Origin: Pseudomonadales bacterium
GTDB taxonomy: Bacteria > Pseudomonadota > Gammaproteobacteria > Pseudomonadales > Azotimanducaceae
Length of the DNA stretch: 43,992 nucleotides
Direction: 5' to 3'
NCBI GenBank assembly: GCA_021295895.1
Contig: JAGWBM010000032.1
Span: 2,372 to 46,363, forward strand
Below are positions 7,371 to 15,515 of the stretch, piece by piece; the first letter of the stretch is position 1; every line of letters starts with the position of its first letter. The position numbers were made by a program, and so were the translations under genes. The notes under the pieces were generated by a model. It did no database searches. It was not told the DNA's origin and saw nothing but the letters and a program-made list of their open reading frames with translations.

Positions 7371-8393
7371 ATGTTGCGAGATTACAGCCTGCAACCCACC
7401 GAAGTGCCGGTTCACACGCCGGCGTTTCTGTCGGACGCTAGGCGAACGGGGCTGAAGTCCGACATCAAGCGGCTACTGGTCGAACGCGACGCGGTGCTGG
7501 TGGCCCACTACTACGTGGACGGCGATATCCAGGATCTCGCCGACGAGACGGGTGGCTGTGTTGCGGACTCGCTCGAAATGGCGCGCTTCGGCCGTGACCA
7601 CCCGGCGAACACGCTGATCGTCGCCGGTGTGCGATTCATGGGGGAGACGGCGAAGATCCTCTCCCCGGAGAAGCGCGTGTTCATGCCGACGCTCGAGGCC
7701 GAGTGTTCCTTGGACCTGGGTTGCCCGCCGGACGAGTTCCAGGCTTTCTGCGAAGCCAACCCGGATCGGATCGTGGTTGTTTACGCGAATACTTCGGTCG
7801 CCGTGAAGGCGCTGTCCGATTGGGTGGTGACCTCAAGTGTCGGCTTGAAGATAGTCGAACACCTTGCCGGCAAGGGCGAGAAGATTCTCTGGGCGCCTGA
7901 CAAGCACCTCGGGAACTTCATCCGTGCCAAGACGGGAGCGGACATGCTGCTTTGGAGCGGCGCCTGCGTGGTTCACGAGGAGTTCAAGTTCCAGGCGCTC
8001 AACGACATCAAGCGGGTTTATCCCGATGCCGGTGTGTTGGTGCATCCCGAGTCGCCCGCGGCGGTCATCGACATCGCGGATCGCGTCGGCTCCACCAGCC
8101 AGATCATCCAGGCGGCCCAGGAACTGCCCCACGACACCTTCATCGTGGCGACGGATCGGGGGATCTTCCACAAACTGCGCAAGTCCGCGCCGGACAAGCG
8201 CTTCATCGAAGCGCCCACGGCTGGTGACGGCGCCATGTGCCGCAGTTGCGCACACTGTCCGTGGATGGCGATGAACGAGCTCGAAGCTCTGGCGGCCACG
8301 CTGGAGAACGGGGACAACGAGATTCACGTCGACCCGCAGATCGGCGCCCGGGCGATGGTGCCCCTGCAGCGGATGCTCGCGTTTAGCCCGTAG
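7371..8393 (+). CDS. nadA: quinolinate synthase NadA
   Basis: A 340-residue enzyme that condenses iminoaspartate with dihydroxyacetone phosphate to quinolinate in NAD synthesis. It is oxygen-sensitive and holds one [4Fe-4S] cluster. The three cluster ligands are in the expected places: Cys112 ('ECSLDLGC'), Cys199 ('SGACVVHE') and Cys296 in the CxxCxxC segment 290-296. '[14 protein letters not shown]' (45-58), '[16 protein letters not shown]' and 'VHPE' (224-227) are family hallmarks. The open frame extends upstream, but the ATG at 7371 gives the usual N-terminus. Divergent from the gshB-like gene (53 bp). In Pseudomonas nadA sits next to bepA and a tusA-like gene (from memory); here 5.3 kb separate them. 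Confidence 0.96.
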   Translation: MLRDYSLQPTEVPVHTPAFLSDARRTGLKSDIKRLLVERDAVLVAHYYVDGDIQDLADETGGCVADSLEMARFGRDHPANTLIVAGVRFMGETAKILSPEKRVFMPTLEAECSLDLGCPPDEFQAFCEANPDRIVVVYANTSVAVKALSDWVVTSSVGLKIVEHLAGKGEKILWAPDKHLGNFIRAKTGADMLLWSGACVVHEEFKFQALNDIKRVYPDAGVLVHPESPAAVIDIADRVGSTSQIIQAAQELPHDTFIVATDRGIFHKLRKSAPDKRFIEAPTAGDGAMCRSCAHCPWMAMNELEALAATLENGDNEIHVDPQIGARAMVPLQRMLAFSP

Positions 8394-8886
8394 CAGAAGG
8401 CGCTGGTGCAGATTGGCGTCCCCTTATATGGAACAGGACGCTTGTAACCGGGGTGGTGGCGTAGGCCAGGCGACGGCGCGCCCCATGGGTGCCTTGGCGT
8501 GCCCCTACACGTACCGGCCGTGCGATCTTGTAGCCGTCCGGGTCTTGGACGAAGAAGAAGCGGGCCATCAGGCCGCCATCGCGATGGAATTCAACAACAT
8601 CACCGGGATCGAAACCCTCGGCCTCGAAGCGGGCGCGTTCCGCGGCGCAGTCGTCGACGCACATCGCGACGTGCCCGTAGCCACTGCCGTGGGTGTAGTC
8701 CTCCTCCTGACCGTGGTTCCAGGTCAACTCCACTTCGAAGTCGTTCTCCTCGTTGCGTAGATACGCGAGGGTGAAATCGTCGAAGTCGAACCGGTCTGCG
8801 ACCTCGAGCCCGAATGCACGTTTGTAGAAGTCGACCGACCGGTCCAAGTCCAGGACGCGGATCATGGTGTGGATAGCTTTGGCCAT
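8383..8886 (-). CDS. gloA: glyoxalase I (GloA)-like protein with a probable 3' frameshift
   Basis: Residues 1-121 match lactoylglutathione lyase, which isomerises the methylglyoxal-glutathione adduct. Metal ligands His6, Glu53 and His72 ('GYGHVAM') are present. The fourth ligand, the Glu after 'DPDGYKI' (E. coli Glu122), is replaced by Ala122, and the next 45 Arg-rich residues are unlike the family. In the next frame the bases after that point (8522-8505) read His-Gly-Arg-Tyr-Val-stop, which resembles the usual end of the family and would give about 127 residues, the normal length. That stop is the TAG inside the GTAGGGG foot of a REP. I infer a small indel near 8523, real or a sequence error. 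As it stands the frame runs on and overlaps nadA by 11 bp. GGGGAG precedes the ATG at 8886. Confidence 0.8.
   Translation of the reverse strand: MAKAIHTMIRVLDLDRSVDFYKRAFGLEVADRFDFDDFTLAYLRNEENDFEVELTWNHGQEEDYTHGSGYGHVAMCVDDCAAERARFEAEGFDPGDVVEFHRDGGLMARFFFVQDPDGYKIARPVRVGARQGTHGARRRLAYATTPVTSVLFHIRGRQSAPAPSATG
8460..8512. repeat. REP-like element, locus 3 (degenerate)
   Basis: On the minus strand it starts GTAGGGGCACGCC near 8508 and ends with GGCGCGCC and GTCGCC; on the plus strand the other end starts GTAGG (8461-8465). Arms GGCACGCC and GGCGCGCC pair with one mismatch. It lies in the apparent 3' end of the gloA-like gene. Confidence 0.5.
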
Positions 8887-8976
8887 TCATCTCCCCTCGA
8901 AATCGCCCGAAACGCGGGATACTCGCCGCGTTCGCCAATGGGGCGAACCGAAGTCGATCCGAAGGGGGATCAGCCA

Positions 8977-11208
8977 ATGAAAAAGAACTTCCCATTGTTG
9001 TCGGGTACGGTCGTTTCTTGGGCGGTGCTCGTACTACTCTCCGTTCCGGCACAAACCGTGGCGGCGGAGCAAGCGGAAGCCGATGATCAGATCGAGGAGG
9101 TGCTGGTCACAGCCCGCAAACGCGAAGAAAGCCTGCTCGAGATCCCGGAATCCGTGGTGGCGATCTCGGGCGACGACATCGACCGCCAGGGACTGAAGGG
9201 GCTGGAAGACATCGGTTTTCAGGTGCCCAACCTGAACCTGTCGGTTCGATTGGACGGTTTCCCGAACGTGTCCATCCGTGGCCTAGGGGCGTTTGGCAAC
9301 ACCCAAGGGGCGGGTTTCTACCTGGATGACGTACAGATCTTCTCCGACGCCTCGTCGCGGTTCGGCGACCTCGATCGCATCGAGATACTGAAGGGCCCGC
9401 AGGGCACGCTCTACGGCGGCAGCAACATCGGCGGTGCGGTCAAGTTCGTCAGTGCGCGACCGGACTCGGAGGAGAGGTTCGGGCGCGTCAAGGGGATTCT
9501 GGGCGACCAGGGGGTTGTCGACCTCGAAGGCAACCTCAACCAGCCGCTTGCCAATGACTGGGCATTGCGCTTGTTCGGGTTCAGTGCCTCCAACGATGGC
9601 TTCCTCACCAATCCCAACAGCGCCCGGGTCAACGGCATGCGCAACGACAACGATTCCGATGTTGGCGCATCGGAGGAGTCGGGATACCGAATCTCGTTGG
9701 GCGGCCCGGCCGGCGACGTGTTGTCGGTCTACGCCTCGGTTCGATGGAACCGGTTCGAAGGCCCCAATAACACCTGGATTCGGGAGTTGGACACCTCGCT
9801 GGCGCATCCCAACGTGGTCGACACAAGCACCAACGCACGACACCAGCGCAAGACCCGGTCGGCCATGCTGGAACTGACGTGGGAACTCGAAGACATGGAT
9901 ATCGTATCCGTGAGTTCCAACACCAAAACGGTCAGCGATCGGTACAGCGATCTGGACATCACTCAGGAGTGGCTGCTCGATCTCTTCCGGCCGGAGGAAA
10001 TGGAGGTCATCACCCAGGAGCTCCGCCTCGCCTCGACAGGTGATGGTGCGATGCAGTGGCTGGGCGGCGTGTACTACTCCCGCTACAACGAGACGATGGA
10101 CGCCGACCTCATCTGGTGGGGTACCCAGGAGACGGCGGACGGCAATTTCACGGGTCCGCTAGGGTGCGCGCTGGGGATGCCGACCTGTTCCGGCGTATGG
10201 GCGGGCGAGACCATTGGCCTGGGTACCGAGACGCGTAGCGTCCGGACGCCGTTCGAGAAACGCAAACGCGATAAGAAACACTTCGGTGCCTTCGCCAACG
10301 CGACCTACGGCGTGGACCAGTGGGAAATCAGCGGCGGTCTGCGCTTCGACCATTGGTCGAACGACACCGAGAACTTCGACACCGGATACATCGGCGACGA
10401 GGCCGGCACGCAGATCCTGCCGCGGGTGTCGGCGAGCTACTTTTTGGATGACGACTCGATGGTCTACGCGACCGTGGCTCGAGGTTACGAGCCCGGCGGA
10501 TTCAACCTCACCAACTTCGAGGGTGACAATGAACTGCTCGGGTTCGGTCCCGAGGAAGCCACGAGTTTCGAGGGCGGCTGGAAGGGTCGCCTCGCCGAAG
10601 GGACCGTCACCGCATCGGTGGCGGCTTTCTTCATCGACTACGACAGCCGCCAAGTCGAGTACCAGGCTACTGGTGCCGATGGCGGCGTGATCGAGGGCAT
10701 CATCAATCTCGGCGACTCCACCCAGTCGGGTGTGGAGGGTGCCGTGGACCTGCGCGTGAACGAAGCGGTAACGCTGTACGCCGCGGTCGGGATCATCAAC
10801 GCCGAGTGGGATTCGGGGGTGGAAGCCGCGGGTGTCGATCTGAGCGGAAAGCCGCCGCCCGTTGTTCCCGACTTCAGTTGGAACGTCGGTCTCGACTATC
10901 AGGCACCCGCCGGTGCGAATATGGACTGGATCGCGGGCGTCCAGGTGAGCCACAACGGCGAGTACGAGGGACTTCAGGCCTGGAATCCCGTCACCAATCC
11001 GAGCTTCACGGTTATCAATGCCCAGCTGGGCCTGACGCGGGAGAACTGGGAACTCATGCTGAACGTGGAGAACGTGGCCGACGAGGTGTACTACACCGAC
11101 GTTCAGCACTTCCCCAACTTCTACCTGCTAGACGGCGGCGACAACGTCGTCATCGGTACACTAGGTCAGCCCAGGCTGATCACCGCCAGCCTGAGCTACT
11201 CCTTCTAG
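8977..11208 (+). CDS. TonB-dependent outer membrane receptor
   Basis: A 743-residue outer membrane receptor of the FecA/FhuA-like or, more exactly, the marine 'IEEVLVTARKREE' type. A signal peptide covers residues 1 to about 29 (MKKN, hydrophobic stretch, cleavage near 'TVAA'). The TonB box is in 'IEEVLVTAR' (about 38-47), the plug follows with 'VSIRGLG' and 'DRIEILKGPQGTLYGGSNIGGAVKF', and the 22-strand barrel ends in 'LITASLSYSF' with the terminal Phe needed for outer membrane assembly. The ATG at 8977 has AAGGGGG upstream; the longer open frame is not supported. Relatives import siderophores, but in sterol- or hydrocarbon-using gammaproteobacteria this type is abundant with unknown substrates. 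Next to a Dke1-like cupin, so import of an organic carbon source is as plausible as iron. Confidence 0.93.
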   Translation: MKKNFPLLSGTVVSWAVLVLLSVPAQTVAAEQAEADDQIEEVLVTARKREESLLEIPESVVAISGDDIDRQGLKGLEDIGFQVPNLNLSVRLDGFPNVSIRGLGAFGNTQGAGFYLDDVQIFSDASSRFGDLDRIEILKGPQGTLYGGSNIGGAVKFVSARPDSEERFGRVKGILGDQGVVDLEGNLNQPLANDWALRLFGFSASNDGFLTNPNSARVNGMRNDNDSDVGASEESGYRISLGGPAGDVLSVYASVRWNRFEGPNNTWIRELDTSLAHPNVVDTSTNARHQRKTRSAMLELTWELEDMDIVSVSSNTKTVSDRYSDLDITQEWLLDLFRPEEMEVITQELRLASTGDGAMQWLGGVYYSRYNETMDADLIWWGTQETADGNFTGPLGCALGMPTCSGVWAGETIGLGTETRSVRTPFEKRKRDKKHFGAFANATYGVDQWEISGGLRFDHWSNDTENFDTGYIGDEAGTQILPRVSASYFLDDDSMVYATVARGYEPGGFNLTNFEGDNELLGFGPEEATSFEGGWKGRLAEGTVTASVAAFFIDYDSRQVEYQATGADGGVIEGIINLGDSTQSGVEGAVDLRVNEAVTLYAAVGIINAEWDSGVEAAGVDLSGKPPPVVPDFSWNVGLDYQAPAGANMDWIAGVQVSHNGEYEGLQAWNPVTNPSFTVINAQLGLTRENWELMLNVENVADEVYYTDVQHFPNFYLLDGGDNVVIGTLGQPRLITASLSYSF

Positions 11209-11217
11209 GAGGTCTTG

Positions 11218-11248
11218 CGGCCCCGCGACGCGACGCGTTGCGGGGCCG
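11218..11248 (+). terminator. GC-rich hairpin after the receptor gene
   Basis: 31-bp near-perfect palindrome: arms 11218-11232 and 11234-11248, one G-T pair in 15, beginning ten bases after the receptor's stop. Only short T-containing sequence follows, so it is a terminator-like or 3' protecting hairpin rather than a textbook intrinsic terminator. Confidence 0.5.
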
Positions 11249-11292
11249 TCACCGTCTCTGCGGCCGCTGGATTCCTTGAGAAGCGCTGAGGT

Positions 11293-11796
11293 TCACACAC
11301 AGGGTGCAAATGGAAATGCGCTTCGAACCGCTCTTGAACGGCTCCGGTACTCCGGAGACGCGCTAGTCCTTATCCGCCCTGCGTAGACCTGTCGCCAGCC
11401 GACGAGGGCGATGGTGTTGCCGTCATCGTCGATGAAGTTGAGCGGTCCCAGGAAGGTCATGTAGAACTCGCTGTCTTCCGGGAACTCGGTGTGGTCATGC
11501 TGCGCGTTGCAGGCCTCGTACCCGTAGCCGGGTGCAAAGGCCGTGGCGCCGCCCTCGGTGCTGCCACCCCGAACGTGCATCTTGCCCTTGGTCAGGAAGT
11601 ACTCGCCGGGACCCATGTGAATGTGCTTGGCGAACGAGGATCCTGCCTTGCAATCGAAGATCGCCGTCCAAGCTCCCGACTCCGGAGAGACGTGCAACAA
11701 TTTCCACTTGACGTCGCCTTGGCACAGCCCCTGCGGAAAGTCCACCCAATCCACTTGATCCATCTGGACGTAGTCGCCTGTAACGTTGTCTGCCAT
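11293..11796 (-). CDS. acetylacetone dioxygenase (Dke1)-like cupin
   Basis: A 167-residue single cupin. It resembles the acetylacetone-cleaving enzyme Dke1 of Acinetobacter johnsonii (recalled sequence) over almost its full length: 'KLLHVSPESGAWTAIF', 'AGSSFAKHIHMGPGEYFLTKG', 'FYMTFLGPLNFIDDDG'. Dke1 binds Fe(II) by His62, His64 and His104; here His58, His60 and His100 have the same spacing. It would cleave a C-C bond of a beta-dicarbonyl with O2, though natural substrates of this family are uncertain. After 'LVGW' (residue 134) the match ends and an Arg/Ser-rich tail of about 30 residues follows; in the next frame a stop (TAA, 11370-11372) lies just beyond, so a late frameshift is possible. 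AGGGAG precedes the ATG. Divergent from the exported unknown gene at 12017. Confidence 0.78.
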   Translation of the reverse strand: MADNVTGDYVQMDQVDWVDFPQGLCQGDVKWKLLHVSPESGAWTAIFDCKAGSSFAKHIHMGPGEYFLTKGKMHVRGGSTEGGATAFAPGYGYEACNAQHDHTEFPEDSEFYMTFLGPLNFIDDDGNTIALVGWRQVYAGRIRTSASPEYRSRSRAVRSAFPFAPCV

Positions 11797-12016
11797 TTTC
11801 GGTATCTCCCTTAAGCGTCGACGGGTTGCCCCGTCGGCGAATTACCACCCAGAACCGCCTACGGGCGGCGACTGGTTACGGACCTAGTGTCTGCGTCAGT
11901 TCGTACGAGGTCAACCCACTTGGCGCCCGTTTGGGACCACGTCTGCCCGCTTGGCTCGACAGCCGGGACTTCGTGGCGCAACATTGCAGATACTCACAGT
12001 GCTGGGGAGATCGATC

Positions 12017-13105
12017 ATGCAGCCGACCACCTTTTCTCGCGGACCGTTTAGCCGTACGTGGTCTACGTACCTGCTCGTCCTCATCGCGACCTTGGCGTGG
12101 TCGTCGGCAAGCGCGGACGTCCCGCGCACAACGACCGGCAAGCCGGACCTCTCCGGCTACTACGACGGCGGAACGCTCACGCCGCTGCAACGCCCGCGCA
12201 ACCTCGGCGAGCGAGCGTTCATGACCGCCGAAGAAGCAAAGGAGATCGGCTCCGGAACGGAGTTTCTCCAGGATGGACGCTCCAACGATCCGAATCGACC
12301 GCCTCCGGCCAAGGGCGGTGACGGCATCAACGCGTTCGGAGCGGGTAACGTGGGCGGCTACAACGCGTTCTGGCTGGATCCGGGAAGTGGGGTGGTCCCC
12401 ATCGACGGCAAGTACGCAACGTCAATCATCTACGACCCGCCGAACGGCCGCCAACCTCGGATGACGATGAAAGGCATGGCGAAGATGGCGGACAACTTCA
12501 GTTCCTTCAGCCATAACAACGACGGCACCGCGTCCTGGCTCGACAAGGAGGGTCCGGGTCCGTTCGACGGTCCGGAAGAACTCGCGCTCGCCGAACGCTG
12601 CCTACTCGGTTTCAGTGCCGGTCCACCCATGCTGCCGGGGGTCTACAACAACCACAAACGGATCGTGCAAACCGAGAACCACGTCATGATCCTCGTGGAG
12701 ATGGTCCACGACGCACGCATCGTTCGCATGAATGCGGACCATGGGCCCGAGGAGGCACGCCGCTGGCTTGGCGACGCCGTGGGTCACTGGGAAGGCGACA
12801 CCCTCGTCGTCGAGACCACCAACTTCCGGGAGGACACGGGCCTCTACGGTGGCGATGAGAACCTCCACCTCGTGGAGCGGTTCACATTGCTGGAGGACGG
12901 CAACCTCGTCTACGACTTCACCGTCAACGACCCGACGATCTGGGTCGCCCCGTGGAGCGGCAGGTACGTTTGGAAGAAGAGCGCACAACCGGTCTACGAA
13001 TACGCCTGCCACGAGGGCAACTACTCGATGTTCGGTATCCTGAAGGGCGCCCGGCGCATGGAAGGTGAGGAGCTCGCGCGCCGCGCCTCGGCGGGTGCCG
13101 ACTGA
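12017..13105 (+). CDS. exported protein of unknown function
   Basis: A 362-residue protein I do not recognise by function. Residues 1 to about 34 form a signal peptide (Arg13, then 'TYLLVLIATLAWSSASA'). The mature part begins 'TTGKPDLSGYYDGGTLTPLQRP', a pattern seen in hypothetical secreted proteins of acidobacteria and marine gammaproteobacteria, with 'LTPLQRP...F.T.EEA' as the recognisable core. The second half is rich in paired acidic and aromatic motifs ('HWEGDTLVVETTNFREDTG', 'DNLHLVERFTLLEDG'-like, 'WSGRYVWKKS') that suggest a beta-sheet domain. No catalytic motif is evident. GGGGAGA at 12004-12010 supports the ATG at 12017; the longer open frame from 11951 is not favoured. It lies beside a Dke1-like cupin and a TonB receptor. 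Confidence 0.75.
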   Translation: MQPTTFSRGPFSRTWSTYLLVLIATLAWSSASADVPRTTTGKPDLSGYYDGGTLTPLQRPRNLGERAFMTAEEAKEIGSGTEFLQDGRSNDPNRPPPAKGGDGINAFGAGNVGGYNAFWLDPGSGVVPIDGKYATSIIYDPPNGRQPRMTMKGMAKMADNFSSFSHNNDGTASWLDKEGPGPFDGPEELALAERCLLGFSAGPPMLPGVYNNHKRIVQTENHVMILVEMVHDARIVRMNADHGPEEARRWLGDAVGHWEGDTLVVETTNFREDTGLYGGDENLHLVERFTLLEDGNLVYDFTVNDPTIWVAPWSGRYVWKKSAQPVYEYACHEGNYSMFGILKGARRMEGEELARRASAGAD

Positions 13106-13600
13106 CGACGGTCTACAACCCGGGACGGCCTCCTGTGCGGATTCGGACACCACGGCACCGAATTCGCACACCCGCGATACGGGTTCCTGCTGGCGTCCAC
13201 ATCCACAGCCGACACTTGCGCGCTATTGACAATTCCCCTTCGTCACCGATAGCGTCTCTCCGCGATAACGCATGCAGATAGCTCTGGCGCGCTGCGCCGG
13301 GTTACCTGCCCAATACAACAGCCCTTGATTGGCGTGGATTAGCTATCCACGCTGGCGAACAGGCAGGAATTTCCATGCTCTGCATGTGTTATCGAACGGC
13401 CCGGCACCGGGCCGGACGAAATGGCGCGGCTGTCGCCCTCGTTTCGCCGACAGATGGTCATCGACGTTCGCTGCTTCGGCAGCCCAGCGTCAGCGACACC
13501 TGCCGAGTGGTGTGACTGGCCGGAGAGACGGCCATCCCGTTGGCGGTTGATTTTGTTGCGGTTGTCGCGACTTTCCGACGAGAAATCGCACAATGCCCAT
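13106..13600. other. gene-free stretch
   Basis: About 500 bp with no recognisable gene; the small open frames here have no family features and overlap on both strands. It holds a consensus-like -35 TTGACA at 13226-13231 with only a weak -10 candidate (13249-13255), and a hairpin at 13332-13352. A small RNA is possible but unsupported. Confidence 0.5.
13332..13352. other. 8-bp hairpin in the intergenic region
   Basis: Perfect arms GCGTGGAT (13332-13339) and ATCCACGC (13345-13352), loop TAGCT. No T-tract follows. It lies about 100 bp downstream of the TTGACA hexamer at 13226. Confidence 0.45.
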
Positions 13601-13681
13601 CGTAGGGGCGACCCTTGTGGTCGCCCGTGTTGAACGAAGACGGGCGACCACAAGCGTCGCCCCTACGAAACTTCGTTCAAC
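13601..13681. repeat. REP-like inverted pair, locus 4 (long palindrome)
   Basis: Two REP copies head outward: 13601-13628 and 13640-13667 form a 28-bp stem with one mismatch around an 11-base loop. Each half is itself a hairpin (arms GGGCGACC/GGTCGCCC, loop CTTGT; the second half has one arm mismatch). The loop sequence GTTGAACGAAG recurs inverted at 13671-13681. It lies 28 bp before the bepA stop codon. Confidence 0.88.
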
Positions 13682-13708
13682 TGTCAAGATGGGCTCTGCT
13701 CAAGAACG

Positions 13709-15154
13709 CTAGCTCGGTCCCGGCCCGCTATGTTCCCGTGCGGCTTCGTATTCCGTTCTGAGATCGAGTACGCGCTGGTCCAGGCGAGCGCGCAGTGGTC
13801 GGTCGTCGGCGTCCACGAGGCGACGGGCATAGTCGATGTGCTGGATGGCTTGGCGATAGGCACCCAGGAGGGCGAAGGCCTCGGCGCGTGCGCGATGAAC
13901 GCCGAGCGTATCCCCGGCGAGACCGGCTGTCTCCGCCAGCAACTCCCAAACGTCCACGTCGTCGGTGTTGACGCGGGTATGACGCCACAATAGCTCGGCG
14001 GCATCGGTGTGGCGGTCGGCAGCGTAGAGCGCTTCGGCCTTGAGGTAGGTCAGCGGTCTGTTGTCGGGGTTGATTCGGAGTTTGCCGGACAACAGCGCCA
14101 GGGCTTCGTCGATCCGCGCGGCCGCAATCAGAATCTCGGCGAGGGAGGCGGCCATCAACAGGCTGTCCGGATGGGCCTTGTAGATCCGGCGGGCGACTTT
14201 GACAGCCTCCTCGTGGCGGTCGGCTTGGGAGAGTGCGACGGCAAGTGCGTAGGTATCGGCGTCTCCACCGCCGCGCAAGGACTCGGCTTCCACCACCGCG
14301 AGCTGCGGTGACTCCGCGTAGTGGATCCGGGCGCGGGCGCGCATGAACTGGTAGTCGAGGGACGGTTCAACGGTCCGCGGGTCGAACCGTTCGGCCTGGT
14401 TCCTCGCATCGGTGATGCGGGACTCCGTAAGCGGATGGGTGAGCAGGAACTCGGGTGGCTTGTCCACGAAACGAAAGGCCGTGTGCATGCGCTCGAACAT
14501 GCGCCCCATCGCATCGGGGTCGAGACCGGCGCGTTCCAAGGTGTTGAGGCCAATGCGATCGGCCTCCCGCTCGCGAGACCGGCTGAACCGCAGCGCCTTG
14601 TCCTGGGCGTACGCCTGTGTTCCGAACAGCGCGGCCAAACCGGCTTCGCCGCCCCCGCCGGCCGCTATGGCAAGAGAGGCAAGCAATCCGGCGAGCATCC
14701 ACGGCGTCATGGCGCGCTGCGCCTCGACGCTGCGCGCGTAGTGGCGCTGACCCAAGTGCGCCAGTTCGTGGGCGACGACCGCAGAGTACTCGCTCTCGTC
14801 GTGGGCATAGAGAAACAAGCCGAGGTTGATGCCCACGACGCCCCCCGGCACGGCGAACGCGTTGATCTGGGGGTTGTCGATCAGCACGGTCGTCAGCGCG
14901 GGCTCGGCGATGCCGGAGTACTCCGCGAGCCGGTGGACATTGACCTTGACGTAGTACTTGAGGATCGGATCCGAGATCGTGTCGACGCTCGAGCGAATCT
15001 GTTTCAACGCGATCTGCGCGAGTACCCGTTCGGTCGAGGGCGACACGAGGCCGGACGACCGGTCGCCGAGTTCCGGCAGTTCCGCTGCCTGGGAGGCGGC
15101 AACGGCGAAGGACAGGCTGAGGACGGACAAGCCGCGCAGCGACGATCGAACCAT
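13709..15154 (-). CDS. bepA: periplasmic M48 metalloprotease BepA with TPR domain
   Basis: A 481-residue protein (E. coli BepA has 487). Signal peptide residues 1-23 end in 'AASQAA'. The protease domain has the zinc motif H129-E-L-A-H133 and the third ligand in 'SREREAD' (195-199), followed by the 'THPLTESRI' segment that holds the BepA regulatory His. The C-terminal half (about 275-470) is helical TPR repeats ('YALAVALSQADRHEEAVKVARRIY', 'PLTYLKAEALYAADRHTDAAEL'). BepA removes or assists misassembled LptD and Bam-related proteins in the periplasm. The start at 15154 is chosen because it opens the signal peptide; the frame continues upstream without family features. Divergent from the tusA-like gene across 90 bp. 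Confidence 0.93.
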   Translation of the reverse strand: MVRSSLRGLSVLSLSFAVAASQAAELPELGDRSSGLVSPSTERVLAQIALKQIRSSVDTISDPILKYYVKVNVHRLAEYSGIAEPALTTVLIDNPQINAFAVPGGVVGINLGLFLYAHDESEYSAVVAHELAHLGQRHYARSVEAQRAMTPWMLAGLLASLAIAAGGGGEAGLAALFGTQAYAQDKALRFSRSREREADRIGLNTLERAGLDPDAMGRMFERMHTAFRFVDKPPEFLLTHPLTESRITDARNQAERFDPRTVEPSLDYQFMRARARIHYAESPQLAVVEAESLRGGGDADTYALAVALSQADRHEEAVKVARRIYKAHPDSLLMAASLAEILIAAARIDEALALLSGKLRINPDNRPLTYLKAEALYAADRHTDAAELLWRHTRVNTDDVDVWELLAETAGLAGDTLGVHRARAEAFALLGAYRQAIQHIDYARRLVDADDRPLRARLDQRVLDLRTEYEAAREHSGPGPS

Positions 15155-15232
15155 GCAGCCTTCGCGAAGCCCCGGGAGCGTGATCATACGCGATATGACC
15201 TCGCCGGCGTCCATCGGTGCCCCAATCGATGC

Positions 15233-15238
15233 CATAAT
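15233..15238 (+). promoter_or_regulatory. -10 element at the tusA-like gene
   Basis: CATAAT ends only six bases before the ATG at 15245, so transcription would begin at or near the start codon and yield a leaderless mRNA. No clear -35. On the opposite strand TATGAT (15183-15188) is a -10 candidate for bepA. Confidence 0.35.
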
Positions 15239-15244
15239 CCGACC

Positions 15245-15502
15245 ATGATCGAACCGAACCTGTCGGCGCGCCTCGACGCCACCGGTCTCAACTGCCCGAT
15301 GCCCCTGTTGAAGGCTAAACAGGCGTTGAACGCGCTCCAACCGGGCGACCATCTGGAGGTGATCGCAACGGACCCGGGATCGGTTCGCGACTTCGAGGTG
15401 TTCTCGGCGCAAAGCGGCCATCCGCTCCTGGAGTCGCGGGAGGAAGGGGGACGCTACTACTACCTGCTCCGGAAAGGCCGTCCGAAGACGACATTGGCGT
15501 GA
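15245..15502 (+). CDS. TusA family sulfurtransferase-like protein
   Basis: An 85-residue protein with the CPxP motif of the TusA fold: Cys17 in 'GLNCPMPLLKAKQAL'. TusA-like proteins carry a persulfide on this Cys and pass sulfur to tRNA thiolation, molybdenum cofactor or other acceptors. 'EVIATDPGSVRDFEVF' and 'YYYLLRKG' complete the two-layer fold. The next gene, perM, starts 13 bp after the stop, so they are probably cotranscribed. The bepA/tusA-like/perM neighbourhood is known from Pseudomonas, where the TusA-like protein affects molybdenum enzymes (from memory); that role is inference here. Confidence 0.88.
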   Translation: MIEPNLSARLDATGLNCPMPLLKAKQALNALQPGDHLEVIATDPGSVRDFEVFSAQSGHPLLESREEGGRYYYLLRKGRPKTTLA

Positions 15503-15515
15503 CGGGCTGGCGGCG

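Noticed and set aside
13329..13653. Small open frames in the intergenic region as genes
   Set aside because: They overlap on both strands, have no ribosome site or family features, and one runs into the REP.
13601..13681. The long palindrome as an intrinsic terminator
   Set aside because: No T-tract; the halves match other intergenic REP copies, so a repeat pair is the better explanation. It may still influence transcript ends.
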